Source: Stratiformator vulcanicus (GTDB taxonomy: Bacteria > Planctomycetota > Planctomycetia > Planctomycetales > Planctomycetaceae). From it: a stretch of DNA of 64,000 nucleotides. Under the pieces are notes generated by a model. That model saw only the letters and a program-made list of their open reading frames with translations, searched no databases and was not told the origin of the DNA. The stretch's first letter is position 1, and every line of letters starts with the position of its first letter. Location: the NCBI RefSeq assembly GCF_007744515.1, contig NZ_CP036268.1:1188529-1252528 (forward strand), given 5' to 3'. This document shows positions 55,804-64,000 of the stretch, piece by piece. The position numbers were made by a program, and so were the translations under genes.

Positions 55804-56256
55804 TTACTCGACAGAAACCGGCTCGGCGAGCGGCTTCAATTCGAACATCAGTTCGCCTTTACCTGGTTCGAAGTCGTCCGGTCGACCGGTTCCCGGAAGG
55901 GCATAGATCAACTTCGCGATCCCCGATTTCTGCTCGATCTCGATCAGTCCGCGGGCTTTCTGGCCCGGCTTGGGAATCGTACTGGTCATGTCGATCATCA
56001 ATGCCCCGGGAATCTTCGAGGAGGCGCCGACGATCCGATATTTCGCCGCGTAAAGTTTATTGTCATCTTTGACTGTAACGACTGTGTCTTTGGTAAAGAT
56101 GACGGTCAGGCCCTCCCATTCCGCCTTCGGTAAATCCTCGCCGTCGCGTTGGCCCCCGACCACGTCGAATGAGCCGACAACGGAGAAGGGTGAAGCTTGG
56201 GCCAGCGTCGTCAAAACCATCAGCAATACGACGACGGCGCCTGTTAAGAAACGCAT
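55804..56256 (-). CDS. Small secreted protein, TIGR03067-like
   Basis: 150 residues with a signal peptide (FLTGAVVVLLMVLTTLAQA). The mature protein is beta-rich: VVGGQRDGEDLPKAEWEGLT, VIFTKDTVVTVKDDNKLYAA and IEIEQKSGIAKLIYALPGTG, ending in LMFELKPLAEPVSVE. The G-x-R-D-G-x-x-L-P opening and the lipocalin-like strand pattern resemble the planctomycete TIGR03067 domain family, function unknown. Single gene with its own terminator. Confidence 0.75.
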   Translation of the reverse strand: MRFLTGAVVVLLMVLTTLAQASPFSVVGSFDVVGGQRDGEDLPKAEWEGLTVIFTKDTVVTVKDDNKLYAAKYRIVGASSKIPGALMIDMTSTIPKPGQKARGLIEIEQKSGIAKLIYALPGTGRPDDFEPGKGELMFELKPLAEPVSVE

Positions 56257-56423
56257 CTGAAGACCTTTGAAATAAAATCCGGTGGTTCGTCGCGAGACTT
56301 TCTCACGACATCACGACAATTCTGGGGCATGTCGAAGCGCCCGCCACCAGGGCAATCCCTTGGCTGTGCTCGGGCGAATGCTTGCCGGGCGATTCATTGA
56401 TCGCCGCACCGTTGTTCGGTCGG

Positions 56424-57038
56424 TCAGGAAGCGGCGACTTCCGAATCTCCGGCAGGCGCTGGTGTCATTTGACCGACGCTTATACTCAGAAAGATTAGAC
56501 TCATCCCGCTGAAGACGAGATCGATCCCGACGAACAGGCCGATCACCCAAACACCTGAAAACGGCCACTGCGCCGCAATGAGAACGCCGAGCAGCAACCC
56601 GACCGCTCCGTTGATCAGCACAAGGAGCCAGTGCGGCGGCCGCACAGCGAATGCGGCGGCGATTCGAAAGATGCCGCCTAAAATCAGCGAAATGGCGATC
56701 AGCAGCGTGATCGCCGCGGCCGCGGCGAAGGGGTGAATCAGGCAGAGCACTCCGATGGCCGCGTAGACCAAGCCCACGATTAGATCGAGGAAGAAGCCCT
56801 TCCATTTCTTCCGCATGAATGCGTGACCGGCCTGCAGCACTCCGGCCAGCAAAATCATCACTCCGACGGCAATGATCACGCCGCCCGTCACCAGAGCGGC
56901 CGCCCCGATCGCCAGCACGCCAAGGATCGCCAGCACGATGCCGATCATCAGATACCAGGTCGAATTTTCTCGAACCTCTTCAATTCCCACATCGGACATA
57001 GGGGACATCGGGGTCATGGACATTGTCGGTTGCTCCAC
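56424..57038 (-). CDS. HdeD/DUF308 family membrane protein
   Basis: 204 residues from the ATG at 57038 (57023 also possible). Six transmembrane helices in three hairpins: WYLMIGIVLAILGVLAIGAA, GGVIIAVGVMILLAGVLQAG, FLDLIVGLVYAAIGVLCLI, AAAITLLIAISLILGGIFRI, WLLVLINGAVGLLLGVLIAA and GVWVIGLFVGIDLVFSGMSL. The repeated G-x-x-x-G patterns and the RIAAAFAVRP loop are DUF308 features. E. coli HdeD is linked to acid resistance at high cell density; the role here is unknown. Divergent from the Uma2 gene. Confidence 0.9.
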   Translation of the reverse strand: MEQPTMSMTPMSPMSDVGIEEVRENSTWYLMIGIVLAILGVLAIGAAALVTGGVIIAVGVMILLAGVLQAGHAFMRKKWKGFFLDLIVGLVYAAIGVLCLIHPFAAAAAITLLIAISLILGGIFRIAAAFAVRPPHWLLVLINGAVGLLLGVLIAAQWPFSGVWVIGLFVGIDLVFSGMSLIFLSISVGQMTPAPAGDSEVAAS

Positions 57039-57241
57039 TCGGGCTTCGCGGCGGCTGGATGGTCAAGGTGAAGCATCAGCCTACTGTCGCCAAGGGCACC
57101 ACTGCCAGACTCGATCGGGAAAACGATGCGAATCAGGGAATCCCGCCTGTGAAGCGCCGATCAGATTCTCCCCTCCGGCCCATTCTCCGTTATGATGATT
57201 TGGTATGCAGAACAGCCGCGCAGCCGACTCAGAAGGGACCG

Positions 57242-57823
57242 ATGATTCTCGCCGACTCACCGACGCTCACCCGGTTGGAGCCCTCCCACAACGGGATGCT
57301 CATGACACCCGACGAGTTCGACGTCATCGACGACGCCGAGCGAGGCTACCGCTACGAACTGATCCACGGAGTGCTCGTCGTGTCACCACCTGCCGGCCCG
57401 TTCCATCGTCGAACCGGTGACAAACTCGGCTATCTACTTCGCAGCTACATGGAGGGGCATCCGCAAGGCGGGTGCATTGACGATACGCTGCCGGAGAACT
57501 CCGTGATCGTCGGGGAGGATCGCCGCGTGTGTGATCGGGCCATCTGGGTCGGACTCGGACGCGAGCCCGACGTCTTTCGAGACATCCCGACGATTGCGAT
57601 TGAAATCGTCTCTGAATCGGCTCGCGACCGTCGGCGAGATTACGTCGACAAGGCCCGCGAGTACCCGGCAGCCGGCGTCAAGGAGTACTGGATCATCGAT
57701 CGCTTTGCCCGGGAGCTGACCATTGTGCTGCAGGGCGGGACGACTCAAACACTTCCGGAGAGTCAGCCGTATCAATCACCGCTGCTTCCCGGTTTTGAGC
57801 TCGATCTGCGAGAACTGCTGTAG
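57242..57823 (+). CDS. Uma2 family endonuclease-like protein (DUF820)
   Basis: Start ATG at 57242, with AGAAGGGA upstream; 193 residues. The frame is open upstream but featureless. MTPDEFDVIDDAERGYRYEL and IHGVLVVSPPAGPFHRRTGD are the family opening. The PD-(D/E)xK-like core is at CDRAIWVGLGREPDVFRD and IPTIAIEIVSESARDRRRDY followed by VDKAREYPAAGVKEYWIID. Uma2 proteins are common in cyanobacteria and planctomycetes, often in many copies; nuclease activity is predicted but the biological role is unknown. The last 131 bases overlap the convergent gene at 57693-58214. Confidence 0.92.
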   Translation: MILADSPTLTRLEPSHNGMLMTPDEFDVIDDAERGYRYELIHGVLVVSPPAGPFHRRTGDKLGYLLRSYMEGHPQGGCIDDTLPENSVIVGEDRRVCDRAIWVGLGREPDVFRDIPTIAIEIVSESARDRRRDYVDKAREYPAAGVKEYWIIDRFARELTIVLQGGTTQTLPESQPYQSPLLPGFELDLRELL

Positions 57824-58214
57824 ACTGGGCCGGGTCCGCGCGGTTCGAGTCTTCCACACTGCGCGATCGAGATGCCCGCGGAGTCGGTCGAAACTCGTAC
57901 CCCGATACGCCGAATGTTCCGAACCCACGCGGGTTGTAGCGGTTGACGCCGAAGCCCGGTTGCATCCCCGGATTACGGTAGCCACGGCTGACAAAACCGT
58001 GCGTCTGGATTCCGCCGGCGACGAAGCCTCGGTTCACCAATCCGGTGCTCTGATAACCCCGCGCCACGAAGCCCCGATCGTAATTGCGATACGAGGGTAC
58101 GACCTGAGCAAGCCCCTTCACGGGTGCGAAGGCGACCAGAAGCGCCGTCGCCCCCAGCAACAAGGCCGGAAGGTCGTTGCGGCAAAGTGAGATCGGTGCG
58201 GACCGTATTTTCAT
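57693..58214 (-). CDS. Secreted protein with short Gly/Arg/Tyr repeats
   Basis: 173 residues; the ATG at 58214 follows a GAGAGAGAG stretch and starts a signal peptide (LPALLLGATALLVAFAPVKG). The mature N-terminal half is built of imperfect ~11-residue repeats: DRGFVARGYQS, TGLVNRGFVAG, GIQTHGFVSRG, and then YRNPGMQPGFGVNRYNPRG. The second half is low-complexity and charged. No known domain. Its last 43 codons are antisense to the end of the Uma2 gene. The signal peptide and repeats argue that it is real; the exact C terminus is the less certain part. Confidence 0.65.
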   Translation of the reverse strand: MKIRSAPISLCRNDLPALLLGATALLVAFAPVKGLAQVVPSYRNYDRGFVARGYQSTGLVNRGFVAGGIQTHGFVSRGYRNPGMQPGFGVNRYNPRGFGTFGVSGYEFRPTPRASRSRSVEDSNRADPAQSTAVLADRAQNREAAVIDTADSPEVFESSRPAAQWSAPGQSDR

Positions 58215-58466
58215 CGGACTCTCTCTCTCTCGTGTCAGCTCATCGTTTTCATCGTCACGATCGGCTGAATCGAACCAGCGCAGTCGCCTTGATCGTCCTA
58301 ATTCAACGAAGTCTTCCCAATCGTCGCCGTCCCCCTTGGCAAGCTGTAACGATCAAACCGGAATTGCGATCTTCGCCGACACTTGCGATGCGAAGCATCC
58401 TGTCGCATAACGATCGAGTGATTCGTCAATTTTCTGAGCCGGACTGAACCACCAAAGAGGTCCTTT

Positions 58467-59609
58467 ATGCCGTTTCGTGTCGCCGTTGTGGGAACCGGAT
58501 TCATCGGCCCTGTTCATGTTGAGGGGCTGCGCAGGGCCGGGCAAGAGGTTGTCGGTATTCTCGGCTCGTCCGCCGAAAAGTCGAAGCAGGCTGCCGACCG
58601 GCTGCGCATCCCGACGGCTTATGCCGACTTCGATGCGCTTCTCGCCGATGGCGACGTCGACTCGGTCCACATCACCTCGCCCAATCGCTACCACTTCGAC
58701 CAAGCCGCGGCGGCGCTGAAAGCCGGAAAGCACGTCATGTGCGAAAAGCCGCTGGCGATGACGTCGGAGGAATCGGGCAAGCTGGTCGAAATCGCGGCGG
58801 AGTCGGGAAAGGCAGCCGGGGTCAACTATAACATTCGCTACTACCCGATGTGCCTCGACGCGGCGGGACGCGTCGCCTCGGGCGAACTGGGCGGCGTCTT
58901 TCACGTCGCCGGCAGTTACGTGCAGGACTGGATGTTTCACCCGACCGACTTCAACTGGCGCGTGCTCGCCTCCGAGGGGGGCGAACTGCGAGCGGTGGCC
59001 GACATCGGCACCCACTGGCTCGACCTGATCTATTCGATCACTCGGCTGGACGTGGCTGCCGTCTGTGCCGACCTGCATACCGTCTACCCGACCCGGCAGC
59101 GGCCGACGGGCAACGTTGAGACATTCAGCAGCGGGGCCGGAGGTGACATCCCGACCGAACCGATCGCGATCGACACCGAAGACTACGGCTGCGTGATGCT
59201 CCGCTTCGCCAACGGAGCCCGCGGAGTGCTGTGGGTCTCACAGGTGACCGCGGGACGCAAAAACTGCCTCCGCTTCGAAATCGCCGGCGAAAAGGAGTCG
59301 CTCGCCTGGGTGAGCGAATCGCCCAACGACCTGTGGGTGGGCCACCGCGACAGGCCGAACGAAGCGGTCATCCGCGATCCCGGCTCACTCGCGGAATCGG
59401 CGCAAGGCTTCAGCGACTACCCCGCGGGGCACAACGAAGGCTTTCCCGACACGTTTAAGATGTGCTTCCGCGCGTTCTATAATTCGATCGAATCAGGCGG
59501 TCAACCGAACTACCCCACCTTCGCCGAAGGCCACCGAGAAATTGTCCTCTGCGAAGCAATCTTAGAAAGCCATCAAGAACAACGCTGGATCGAATTAAAT
59601 ACAAAATAA
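58467..59609 (+). CDS. Cytoplasmic Gfo/Idh/MocA family sugar dehydrogenase
   Basis: 380 residues without an export signal. The Rossmann motif [20 protein letters not shown] is at the N terminus, then [20 protein letters not shown], the EKP motif in [14 protein letters not shown] (Lys ~96), and the C-terminal barrel region [13 protein letters not shown] carrying the usual Asp/His. Length and motifs are standard for NAD(P)-dependent sugar or inositol dehydrogenases. An AAGAGGTCC sequence precedes the ATG. It begins a co-directional run with a sugar isomerase, a ROK kinase and DeoC, suggesting carbohydrate catabolism. Confidence 0.92.
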   Translation: MPFRVAVVGTGFIGPVHVEGLRRAGQEVVGILGSSAEKSKQAADRLRIPTAYADFDALLADGDVDSVHITSPNRYHFDQAAAALKAGKHVMCEKPLAMTSEESGKLVEIAAESGKAAGVNYNIRYYPMCLDAAGRVASGELGGVFHVAGSYVQDWMFHPTDFNWRVLASEGGELRAVADIGTHWLDLIYSITRLDVAAVCADLHTVYPTRQRPTGNVETFSSGAGGDIPTEPIAIDTEDYGCVMLRFANGARGVLWVSQVTAGRKNCLRFEIAGEKESLAWVSESPNDLWVGHRDRPNEAVIRDPGSLAESAQGFSDYPAGHNEGFPDTFKMCFRAFYNSIESGGQPNYPTFAEGHREIVLCEAILESHQEQRWIELNTK

Positions 59610-59717
59610 ATACAAGCCCGAGGCGCAAGCCGTCGGGAGATTCACTATCAAAGCGTCGGTCACTAATAAGCCGATAGCTGACAGCCAACAGCTGATAGCT
59701 TTTTCAGGAACAGAACC

Positions 59718-60644
59718 ATGCAACTCGGTTTCGTCAGTGCGATCCTCCCCGATCTCTCCTGTGAGGAAGTCCTCGACTTCGCGGCCGAAGAGCACTTCCG
59801 CTGTATCGAACTAATGTGCTGGCCGCCGGGTGGGGCGGAGCGGCGATACGCGGGCATCACGCACGTCGACGTGACGACGCTGACCGATGACGCCGCCGCC
59901 GAATTAAAACAGCAATTTGACTCCAAGGGAGTCGATATCAGCGGCCTCGGTTACTACCCGAATCCGCTTTCCGGCACAAAAGAAGAGTCCGATGTCGCGG
60001 TAGCCCATATTAAGAAGGTGATTGAAGCCGCGCCGCGATTGGGCATCGACCGCGTCAACACCTTCATCGGCCGCGAGCCGAGTCAGACACCCGATGAAAA
60101 CTGGGAACGCTTCTTCGCGATCTGGCCCGATATTATCAAGCACGCGGAAGGACAGGGCGTTTACGTCGGTATTGAAAACTGCCCGATGTACTTCACAAAG
60201 GATGAATGGCCCAGTGGCAAGAATCTCGCCAGTTCACCGGCTGCGTGGCGGCGAATGTTCGACCTCATTCCGAGCGATCACTTCGGCCTCAACTATGATC
60301 CCTCGCACCTTGTGTGGCAGATGATGGACCCGGTCGGCCCGATCAAAGAATTTGCCGATCGCATTTTTCATGTACACGCCAAAGACGTCGCGATCGATTA
60401 TGAAGCACTCAGCGAAGTCGGTGTCCTCGCCTACCCTCTGGAGTACCACCGGCCCAAACTCCCCGGACTCGGCGAAGTCCCTTGGGGCGAGTTCTTTAAC
60501 GTGCTCGGCGAGACCGGATATCGCGGCCCCGTTTGCATTGAGGTCGAGGACCGCGTTTATGAAGGTTCATTGGAGGGACGCAAAGAAGCCCTCCGCCAAA
60601 GCGCCCGCTTCCTCCACAACTACATGCCGGCGTCCGATATTTAG
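59718..60644 (+). CDS. Sugar phosphate isomerase/epimerase (TIM barrel)
   Basis: 308 residues. The xylose-isomerase-like barrel starts QLGFVSAILPDLSCEEVLDF and FRCIELMCWPPGGAERRYAG. Metal-binding residues are expected in GVYVGIENCPMYF (Glu), HFGLNYDPSHLVWQMMDP (Asp and His), RIFHVHAKDVAIDYEAL (His, Asp) and YRGPVCIEVEDRVYEG (Glu). No signal peptide, so it is cytoplasmic, unlike the exported barrel protein at 54716-55621. It lies 108 bases after the Gfo/Idh gene and probably acts in the same pathway, as in inositol-type or keto-sugar catabolism. Confidence 0.92.
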   Translation: MQLGFVSAILPDLSCEEVLDFAAEEHFRCIELMCWPPGGAERRYAGITHVDVTTLTDDAAAELKQQFDSKGVDISGLGYYPNPLSGTKEESDVAVAHIKKVIEAAPRLGIDRVNTFIGREPSQTPDENWERFFAIWPDIIKHAEGQGVYVGIENCPMYFTKDEWPSGKNLASSPAAWRRMFDLIPSDHFGLNYDPSHLVWQMMDPVGPIKEFADRIFHVHAKDVAIDYEALSEVGVLAYPLEYHRPKLPGLGEVPWGEFFNVLGETGYRGPVCIEVEDRVYEGSLEGRKEALRQSARFLHNYMPASDI

Positions 60645-60773
60645 GGGGATCGGGAGATGGGAATGAATCGTGGGAATTCAGAAGCCCGAAGAAGTTTGAA
60701 CGGTAGTCGTGAGTAATCATGTTCGACACACCAACGACCGCCCTGTAAGGGACCCCTCGCCCACCAGCTTGAT

Positions 60774-60808
60774 GTCCAACTTCCAACTTCCAACTTCCAA
60801 CTTCCAAA
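60774..60808. repeat. Short tandem repeat TTCCAAC
   Basis: About five consecutive copies of the 7-base unit TTCCAAC lie in the gap before the ROK kinase gene. Such heptamers change length by slippage; because the repeat sits some 45 bases upstream of the start, it could affect expression (inference). Confidence 0.8.
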
Positions 60809-60851
60809 ACCTCCTCCCACCTCCCTGGCGACCAACCCCTCTCCGACGACC

Positions 60852-61811
60852 ATGTCTGTTTACGCTGGAATCGATCTCGGCGGCACGACGATCACGGCGG
60901 CCCTCGGCCGGGCGGACGGCGAGATCGTCGCGCGGCAGCAGATTGACACAGATGGGCATCTTGGCCCGGATTCGGTCATCGAACGGATGGCGGAGTTAAT
61001 CGAACGGCTCGCCACTCAGGCGGGCGAGCGACCGGACGGGATCGGGATCGGGCTGCCGGGCCTCGTTGACGTTCACCGCGGCGTCACGAAGTTTCTGCCG
61101 AACCTTCCGACGCAGTGGCGCGAGATCGCACTCGCAACGCGGCTTAAGGAACGCTTCGAAGTGCCGGTCCGACTGCTAAACGATGCCCGCGCCGCCACTC
61201 TGGCCGAATTGGTTTTCGGCATCGGGCGAACCGTCGACACCTTCGCCTTCTTCACGCTCGGCACCGGAGTGGGAGGCGGAGTCGTCATTGACGGCAAGCT
61301 GCGGCTGGGACCGTTGGGGGCTGCGGGTGAACTCGGGCATCAGACGGTCCAGTTCGACGGTCCACGTTGCGGATGCGGCAACCGCGGCTGTCTTGAGACA
61401 GTTGCCAGCGGGTCGGCGATCATCGGCGAAGCCGTCCGGCTTCTCAAAACGGGATTCGCTCCCCGCCTGCATGACGCGATCGACGGCGACGCCGGACAGG
61501 TGACACCGAAACGCGTTGCTGAGGCGATCGCCGCCGGGGACGAGCAGCTGGCCGGAGCGATCGATCGGGTCGGTGGCTACCTCGGGATCGCTGCGGCCAA
61601 CATCGTCACCTCGCTGCATCCGCAGGCGATCGTGTACGGAGGAGGTGTCGCCGCCATGGGGGACCTATTATTCGAACCTGTTCGCCGTGAGATTCGCGAC
61701 CGCGTCGGCATGTTCCCGACCGGTGATATCCTCGTCGTACGCTCTGAACTCGAAGAAGACGCCGGGCTGCTCGGGGCCATCGCGCTCGCAGCCGGGCACG
61801 CGGTCGAGTAG
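60852..61811 (+). CDS. ROK family sugar kinase (glucokinase-like)
   Basis: 319 residues. The phosphate-binding motif VYAGIDLGGTTITAALGR is at the N terminus. GIGLPGLVDVHRGVTKFLPN and VRLLNDARAATLAELVFGIG follow, with the catalytic Asp in the LLNDARA stretch; TLGTGVGGGVVIDGKL is the ATP loop. The zinc-binding ROK signature is in GELGHQTVQFDGPRCGCGNR followed by GCLETVASG, with His and three Cys all present. It phosphorylates glucose or a related hexose with ATP. Probably part of the carbohydrate gene set with the preceding Gfo/Idh and isomerase genes. Confidence 0.92.
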   Translation: MSVYAGIDLGGTTITAALGRADGEIVARQQIDTDGHLGPDSVIERMAELIERLATQAGERPDGIGIGLPGLVDVHRGVTKFLPNLPTQWREIALATRLKERFEVPVRLLNDARAATLAELVFGIGRTVDTFAFFTLGTGVGGGVVIDGKLRLGPLGAAGELGHQTVQFDGPRCGCGNRGCLETVASGSAIIGEAVRLLKTGFAPRLHDAIDGDAGQVTPKRVAEAIAAGDEQLAGAIDRVGGYLGIAAANIVTSLHPQAIVYGGGVAAMGDLLFEPVRREIRDRVGMFPTGDILVVRSELEEDAGLLGAIALAAGHAVE

Positions 61812-61864
61812 CATGGCCCGCTCATTCGCAATCGACTTTCGCAATCCATTTTTGAGAACGACCC

Positions 61865-62593
61865 GTGGCTGATTTTACCTACTCCGACGTCGCCAAGATG
61901 ATCGACCATTCGCTGTTGAATCCGACGATGACGGTCCAGCAGCTCGAAGAGGGTTGCCGCCTCGCGGTCGCCTACGATGTCGCTAGCGTCTGCATTCTGC
62001 CTTACATGATGAAGCGATGTACCGAACTTCTCGCGGGCTCGAACGTCATGCCGAGCACCACGATCGGCTTTCCTCACGGCGGTCACACCACTGACATCAA
62101 ACGTGCCGAAGCCGAGCGGGCCGTTGAAGACGGCTGCCAGGAGCTCGACATGGTCGTCAACATCAGCCAGGTCCTCAGCGGGAAATGGGACTACGTTGAG
62201 CGGGACATCAAGGCGGTGATCGACATCGCTCACGCCGCCGAACGCAAGGTGAAGGTCATCTTCGAAAACTGCTATTTGAACGACGAGCAGAAGGTGAAGC
62301 TCTGCCAGATCTGCACCGGTCTCAATGCCGACTGGGTCAAGACCAGCACCGGCTACGGCACCGGCGGCGCTACGATGGAAGACCTCAAGCTGATGGTCGA
62401 AAACTCCGGCGATGGCGTGCAGGTCAAAGCCGCCGGCGGAGTCAGAGATATCGACAAGCTCCTCGAGGTCCGCGCACTCGGCGTCACCCGCTGCGGAGCG
62501 AGCCGAACTCAGAGCATGATGGACGACGCCCGCCAGCGCCTCGGGCTGGAGCCGATTCAATTCGACGCCGCACCGGCCGCGTCAGGATATTAA
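61865..62593 (+). CDS. deoC: Deoxyribose-phosphate aldolase
   Basis: 242 residues, GTG start at 61865, 53 bases after the kinase gene. DERA class I aldolase: KMIDHSLLNPTMTVQQLEEG at the N terminus (LIDHTxLKP in E. coli), TTIGFPHGGHTTDIKRAEAE, the Asp in GCQELDMVVNISQVLSGKWD, VKVIFENCYLNDEQKVKLCQ, and the Schiff-base Lys in ADWVKTSTGYGTGGAT. GVQVKAAGGVRDIDKLLEV supplies the second Lys. It splits 2-deoxyribose-5-phosphate into acetaldehyde and glyceraldehyde-3-phosphate, linking nucleoside or sugar breakdown to glycolysis. Confidence 0.93.
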   Translation: MADFTYSDVAKMIDHSLLNPTMTVQQLEEGCRLAVAYDVASVCILPYMMKRCTELLAGSNVMPSTTIGFPHGGHTTDIKRAEAERAVEDGCQELDMVVNISQVLSGKWDYVERDIKAVIDIAHAAERKVKVIFENCYLNDEQKVKLCQICTGLNADWVKTSTGYGTGGATMEDLKLMVENSGDGVQVKAAGGVRDIDKLLEVRALGVTRCGASRTQSMMDDARQRLGLEPIQFDAAPAASGY

Positions 62594-62729
62594 TGTGAGC
62601 GAGGTGCGAGACGCAGTCGCCTGAGCAGGCGGGCAGGTGATTGACGATCGAAACGCAAAACAGCCCGATGCTCAGTGAATGACAGACGCGAGCCTTAACA
62701 CCATGAACGGTGTCCCTATCTTAGAGTTT

Positions 62730-62814
<85 letters not shown>

Positions 62815-62888
62815 ATTTTACTCGCGCGTAAAATTGCACCTCGTCGCATCGCGTGTCTTTAAGTCGCGACGAGAAGCTCCTTGCGGCA

Positions 62889-63215
62889 TCAACGGCGACT
62901 GCGCACGATGATCAATCGCCATTCGGCATCGGGGCACTGATCCATCACCGCAGCGATCTCTTCGCGGGTGACAAACTGCTGCCTTGCCCGGTTGGGGCGC
63001 ACGCTCGACGGCAAGTCTTCGAACGGGTTCACTGCGACAAGTTTTTGCCGCAAAGCTGTGCGGAAGATTTGCTTCGCAATCTAGAGATGCTTGCGGATCG
63101 TGTTATTGGCCAGACCGCGTCCGGCGAGTTTTCTCAAAAGGCGTCGGCGTTACCGGGAGAGACATCGGTTAACAGCTTCAACGGGCCGAAGAATTCACCG
63201 AGTTCGCGTTGCGTT
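62889..63215 (-). pseudogene. Tyrosine recombinase/integrase remnant beside tRNA-Leu
   Basis: Minus-strand translation gives pieces of a phage-type integrase. ELGEFFGPLKLLTDVSPGNA at ~63200-63150 is the core-binding domain. After a frame change come RRLLRKLAGRGLANNTIRKH, L, stop, IAKQIFRTALRQKLVAVNPF, then EDLPSSVRPNRARQQFVTRE and EIAAVMDQCPDAEWRLIIV, which enters the catalytic domain. It ends at a TGA at 62889 before the catalytic Arg region; the His-x-x-Arg and Tyr parts are missing. A frameshift, an internal stop and a lost C-terminal half show it is dead. The position, 75 bases from the tRNA 3' end and pointing towards it, is classic for an integrated element. Confidence 0.85.
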
Positions 63216-63652
63216 GTCCGCAGCTAAGCGATCGTAGGCGGTTTCAGCGTTTTTTTGTCCCCGCATTTACTTCGCAATGAAGTCGACGACGCACGCAACG
63301 GATGCTTCATGGCGTTCGAGGCGGCCAACGCCAGCAAGCGTCTTCCCTCAATGCTGCTTTCTTCACCATGTTCGCCCCTATTACTTGCAAGCGCGCGCCT
63401 GCTCTTGCAACTACCGAGGGCACCGTCAATGACACTAACAACAGGTGGGTGATAACTGCGTTGCACTGCGGGCCGCTCTCACTGCGGGCTTGGCTGTCGC
63501 CTCGGTCCTGCGGACTGGTCTGACCCTCGCGGGATGAGACCACCGTCCGATTCACCTAACGCGAGAAGAATCTCTCGGAACCTCCGCTCAGGCTCGACAG
63601 GAGGGGCTACGGACTTAAGTCAGCAAATCCATTCGGCTGGTGCGTAGGCTTT
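63216..63652. other. Intergenic region without recognisable features
   Basis: Between the integrase remnant and the sigma factor gene, about 430 bases carry short open frames on both strands that resemble nothing known. It may be further debris of the integrated element. No repeat of the tRNA 3' end was found here. Confidence 0.4.
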
Positions 63653-64000
63653 TCAAACGTACTCACGAATTCGTTTCAGAATTCTCGCTTTCGTCAAGTA
63701 CACGACGTTTACGGACACACCTAAGTCTTCCGCAATGTGAGCCGCGCTTTGCTCCTCAGCCACGTAGCGAAACAGGATTGCCCAGTCGCGGTCCGTAAAC
63801 TCGGTTTTCACAATCTGCCGAAGCTGCTGAAAACGGGCCTCGGCGTCACTCGAATGCTGCGATTGAAGCGTTTCGTCATCCTTCAACTGGCGGTCCGCTT
63901 CGCCGATCGTTTTTGGGAAACTTGCCGTCTTTCTAAGAAAGTCAACGAGCCGCGATCGCGTCAGGAGACGAAGAAATCGCCGAAAGCTTCCCGGTCGTTG
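63653..64000 (-). CDS. ECF-type sigma factor, C-terminal part (runs off window)
   Basis: The minus-strand frame is open from the window edge to TGA at 63653. The part seen starts SFRRFLRLLTRSRLVDFLRK, matching the end of sigma region 2 (FRxWLxTVTRNxxxDFLR in planctomycete ECF factors), followed by a charged linker and region 4: FTDRDWAILFRYVAEEQSAA with HIAEDLGVSVNVVYLTKARI as the helix-turn-helix. It ends ILKRIREYV. The N-terminal region 2 core lies outside the window. No anti-sigma gene is visible downstream on this strand. Confidence 0.82.
   Translation of the reverse strand, partial: QRPGSFRRFLRLLTRSRLVDFLRKTASFPKTIGEADRQLKDDETLQSQHSSDAEARFQQLRQIVKTEFTDRDWAILFRYVAEEQSAAHIAEDLGVSVNVVYLTKARILKRIREYV

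Noticed and set aside
61577-62560. A 327-codon minus-strand open frame across the end of the ROK kinase gene and deoC
   Set aside because: Antisense to two well-supported genes, low-complexity composition, no motif.
62853-63227. A 124-codon plus-strand frame after tRNA-Leu
   Set aside because: It is the antisense of the integrase remnant, whose homology is clear on the minus strand.

Overview
The window looks like a chromosomal segment of a planctomycete (class Planctomycetia). The main reasons are three modules built from planctomycete cytochrome/DUF families (DUF1592-type with DUF1552 twice, DUF1549/DUF1553-type with DUF1501 once), several sulfatases, Tat-exported Gfo/Idh and sugar-isomerase proteins, a DUF1080 protein, an ECF sigma factor coupled to a FecR/DNRLRE membrane protein, and moderate-to-high GC with weak Shine-Dalgarno signals. 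No rRNA and no CRISPR array were seen; one tRNA-Leu(UAA) is present.

Layout. 0-10.3 kb: minus-strand operon of DUF1592 cytochrome, DUF1552 protein and sulfatase (cut by the window edge), then a plus-strand cardiolipin synthase, then a second DUF1592/DUF1552 pair. 10.3-20.7 kb: a decaying surface-polysaccharide island. It holds an FkbM methyltransferase with an internal stop, a NeuD-like acyltransferase broken by frameshifts, a GlmS lacking its glutaminase half that abuts a GT2 glycosyltransferase lacking its catalytic half, an intact LegB-like dehydratase, a truncated nucleotidyltransferase, a methyltransferase, a flippase-like membrane protein, and relics of IS5 and possibly IS3 elements. 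20.7-28.6 kb: phosphatidylserine decarboxylase, an SDR, a secreted helical protein, an S41 protease and a Tat-exported Gfo/Idh oxidoreductase.

28.8-34.3 kb: a large GlnE with an internal ACT-like region. Downstream is a secreted protein of unknown function, and beyond that a second copy of the last ~55 codons of glnE. 34.3-41.3 kb: a polytopic membrane protein, a small regulator-like protein, a STAS/transmembrane protein, an inositol monophosphatase and a sigma/FecR pair. 41.4-45.8 kb: the DUF1549/DUF1553 cytochrome and DUF1501 pair, followed by a 217-bp tandem repeat. 46.4-57 kb: a run of mostly minus-strand genes (DUF4139, DUF1080, sulfatase, phosphotransacylase/enoyl-CoA hydratase, sugar isomerase-like, HdeD). 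57.2-62.6 kb: Uma2 overlapping a convergent repeat protein, then a co-directional carbohydrate set (Gfo/Idh, sugar isomerase, ROK kinase, deoxyribose-phosphate aldolase). 62.7-64 kb: tRNA-Leu with a broken tyrosine recombinase beside it, then the C-terminal part of another ECF sigma factor.

The intact part reads as a heterotroph that degrades sulfated or complex polysaccharides. Sulfatases, DUF1080, Gfo/Idh and isomerases release and convert sugars, ROK kinase and DeoC feed central metabolism, and the cytochrome modules probably act in the periplasm. The island at 10-20 kb was once a nonulosonate or other glycan locus and has been broken by point mutation, rearrangement and insertion sequences. 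All family assignments are from reading the sequence; no database search was run.
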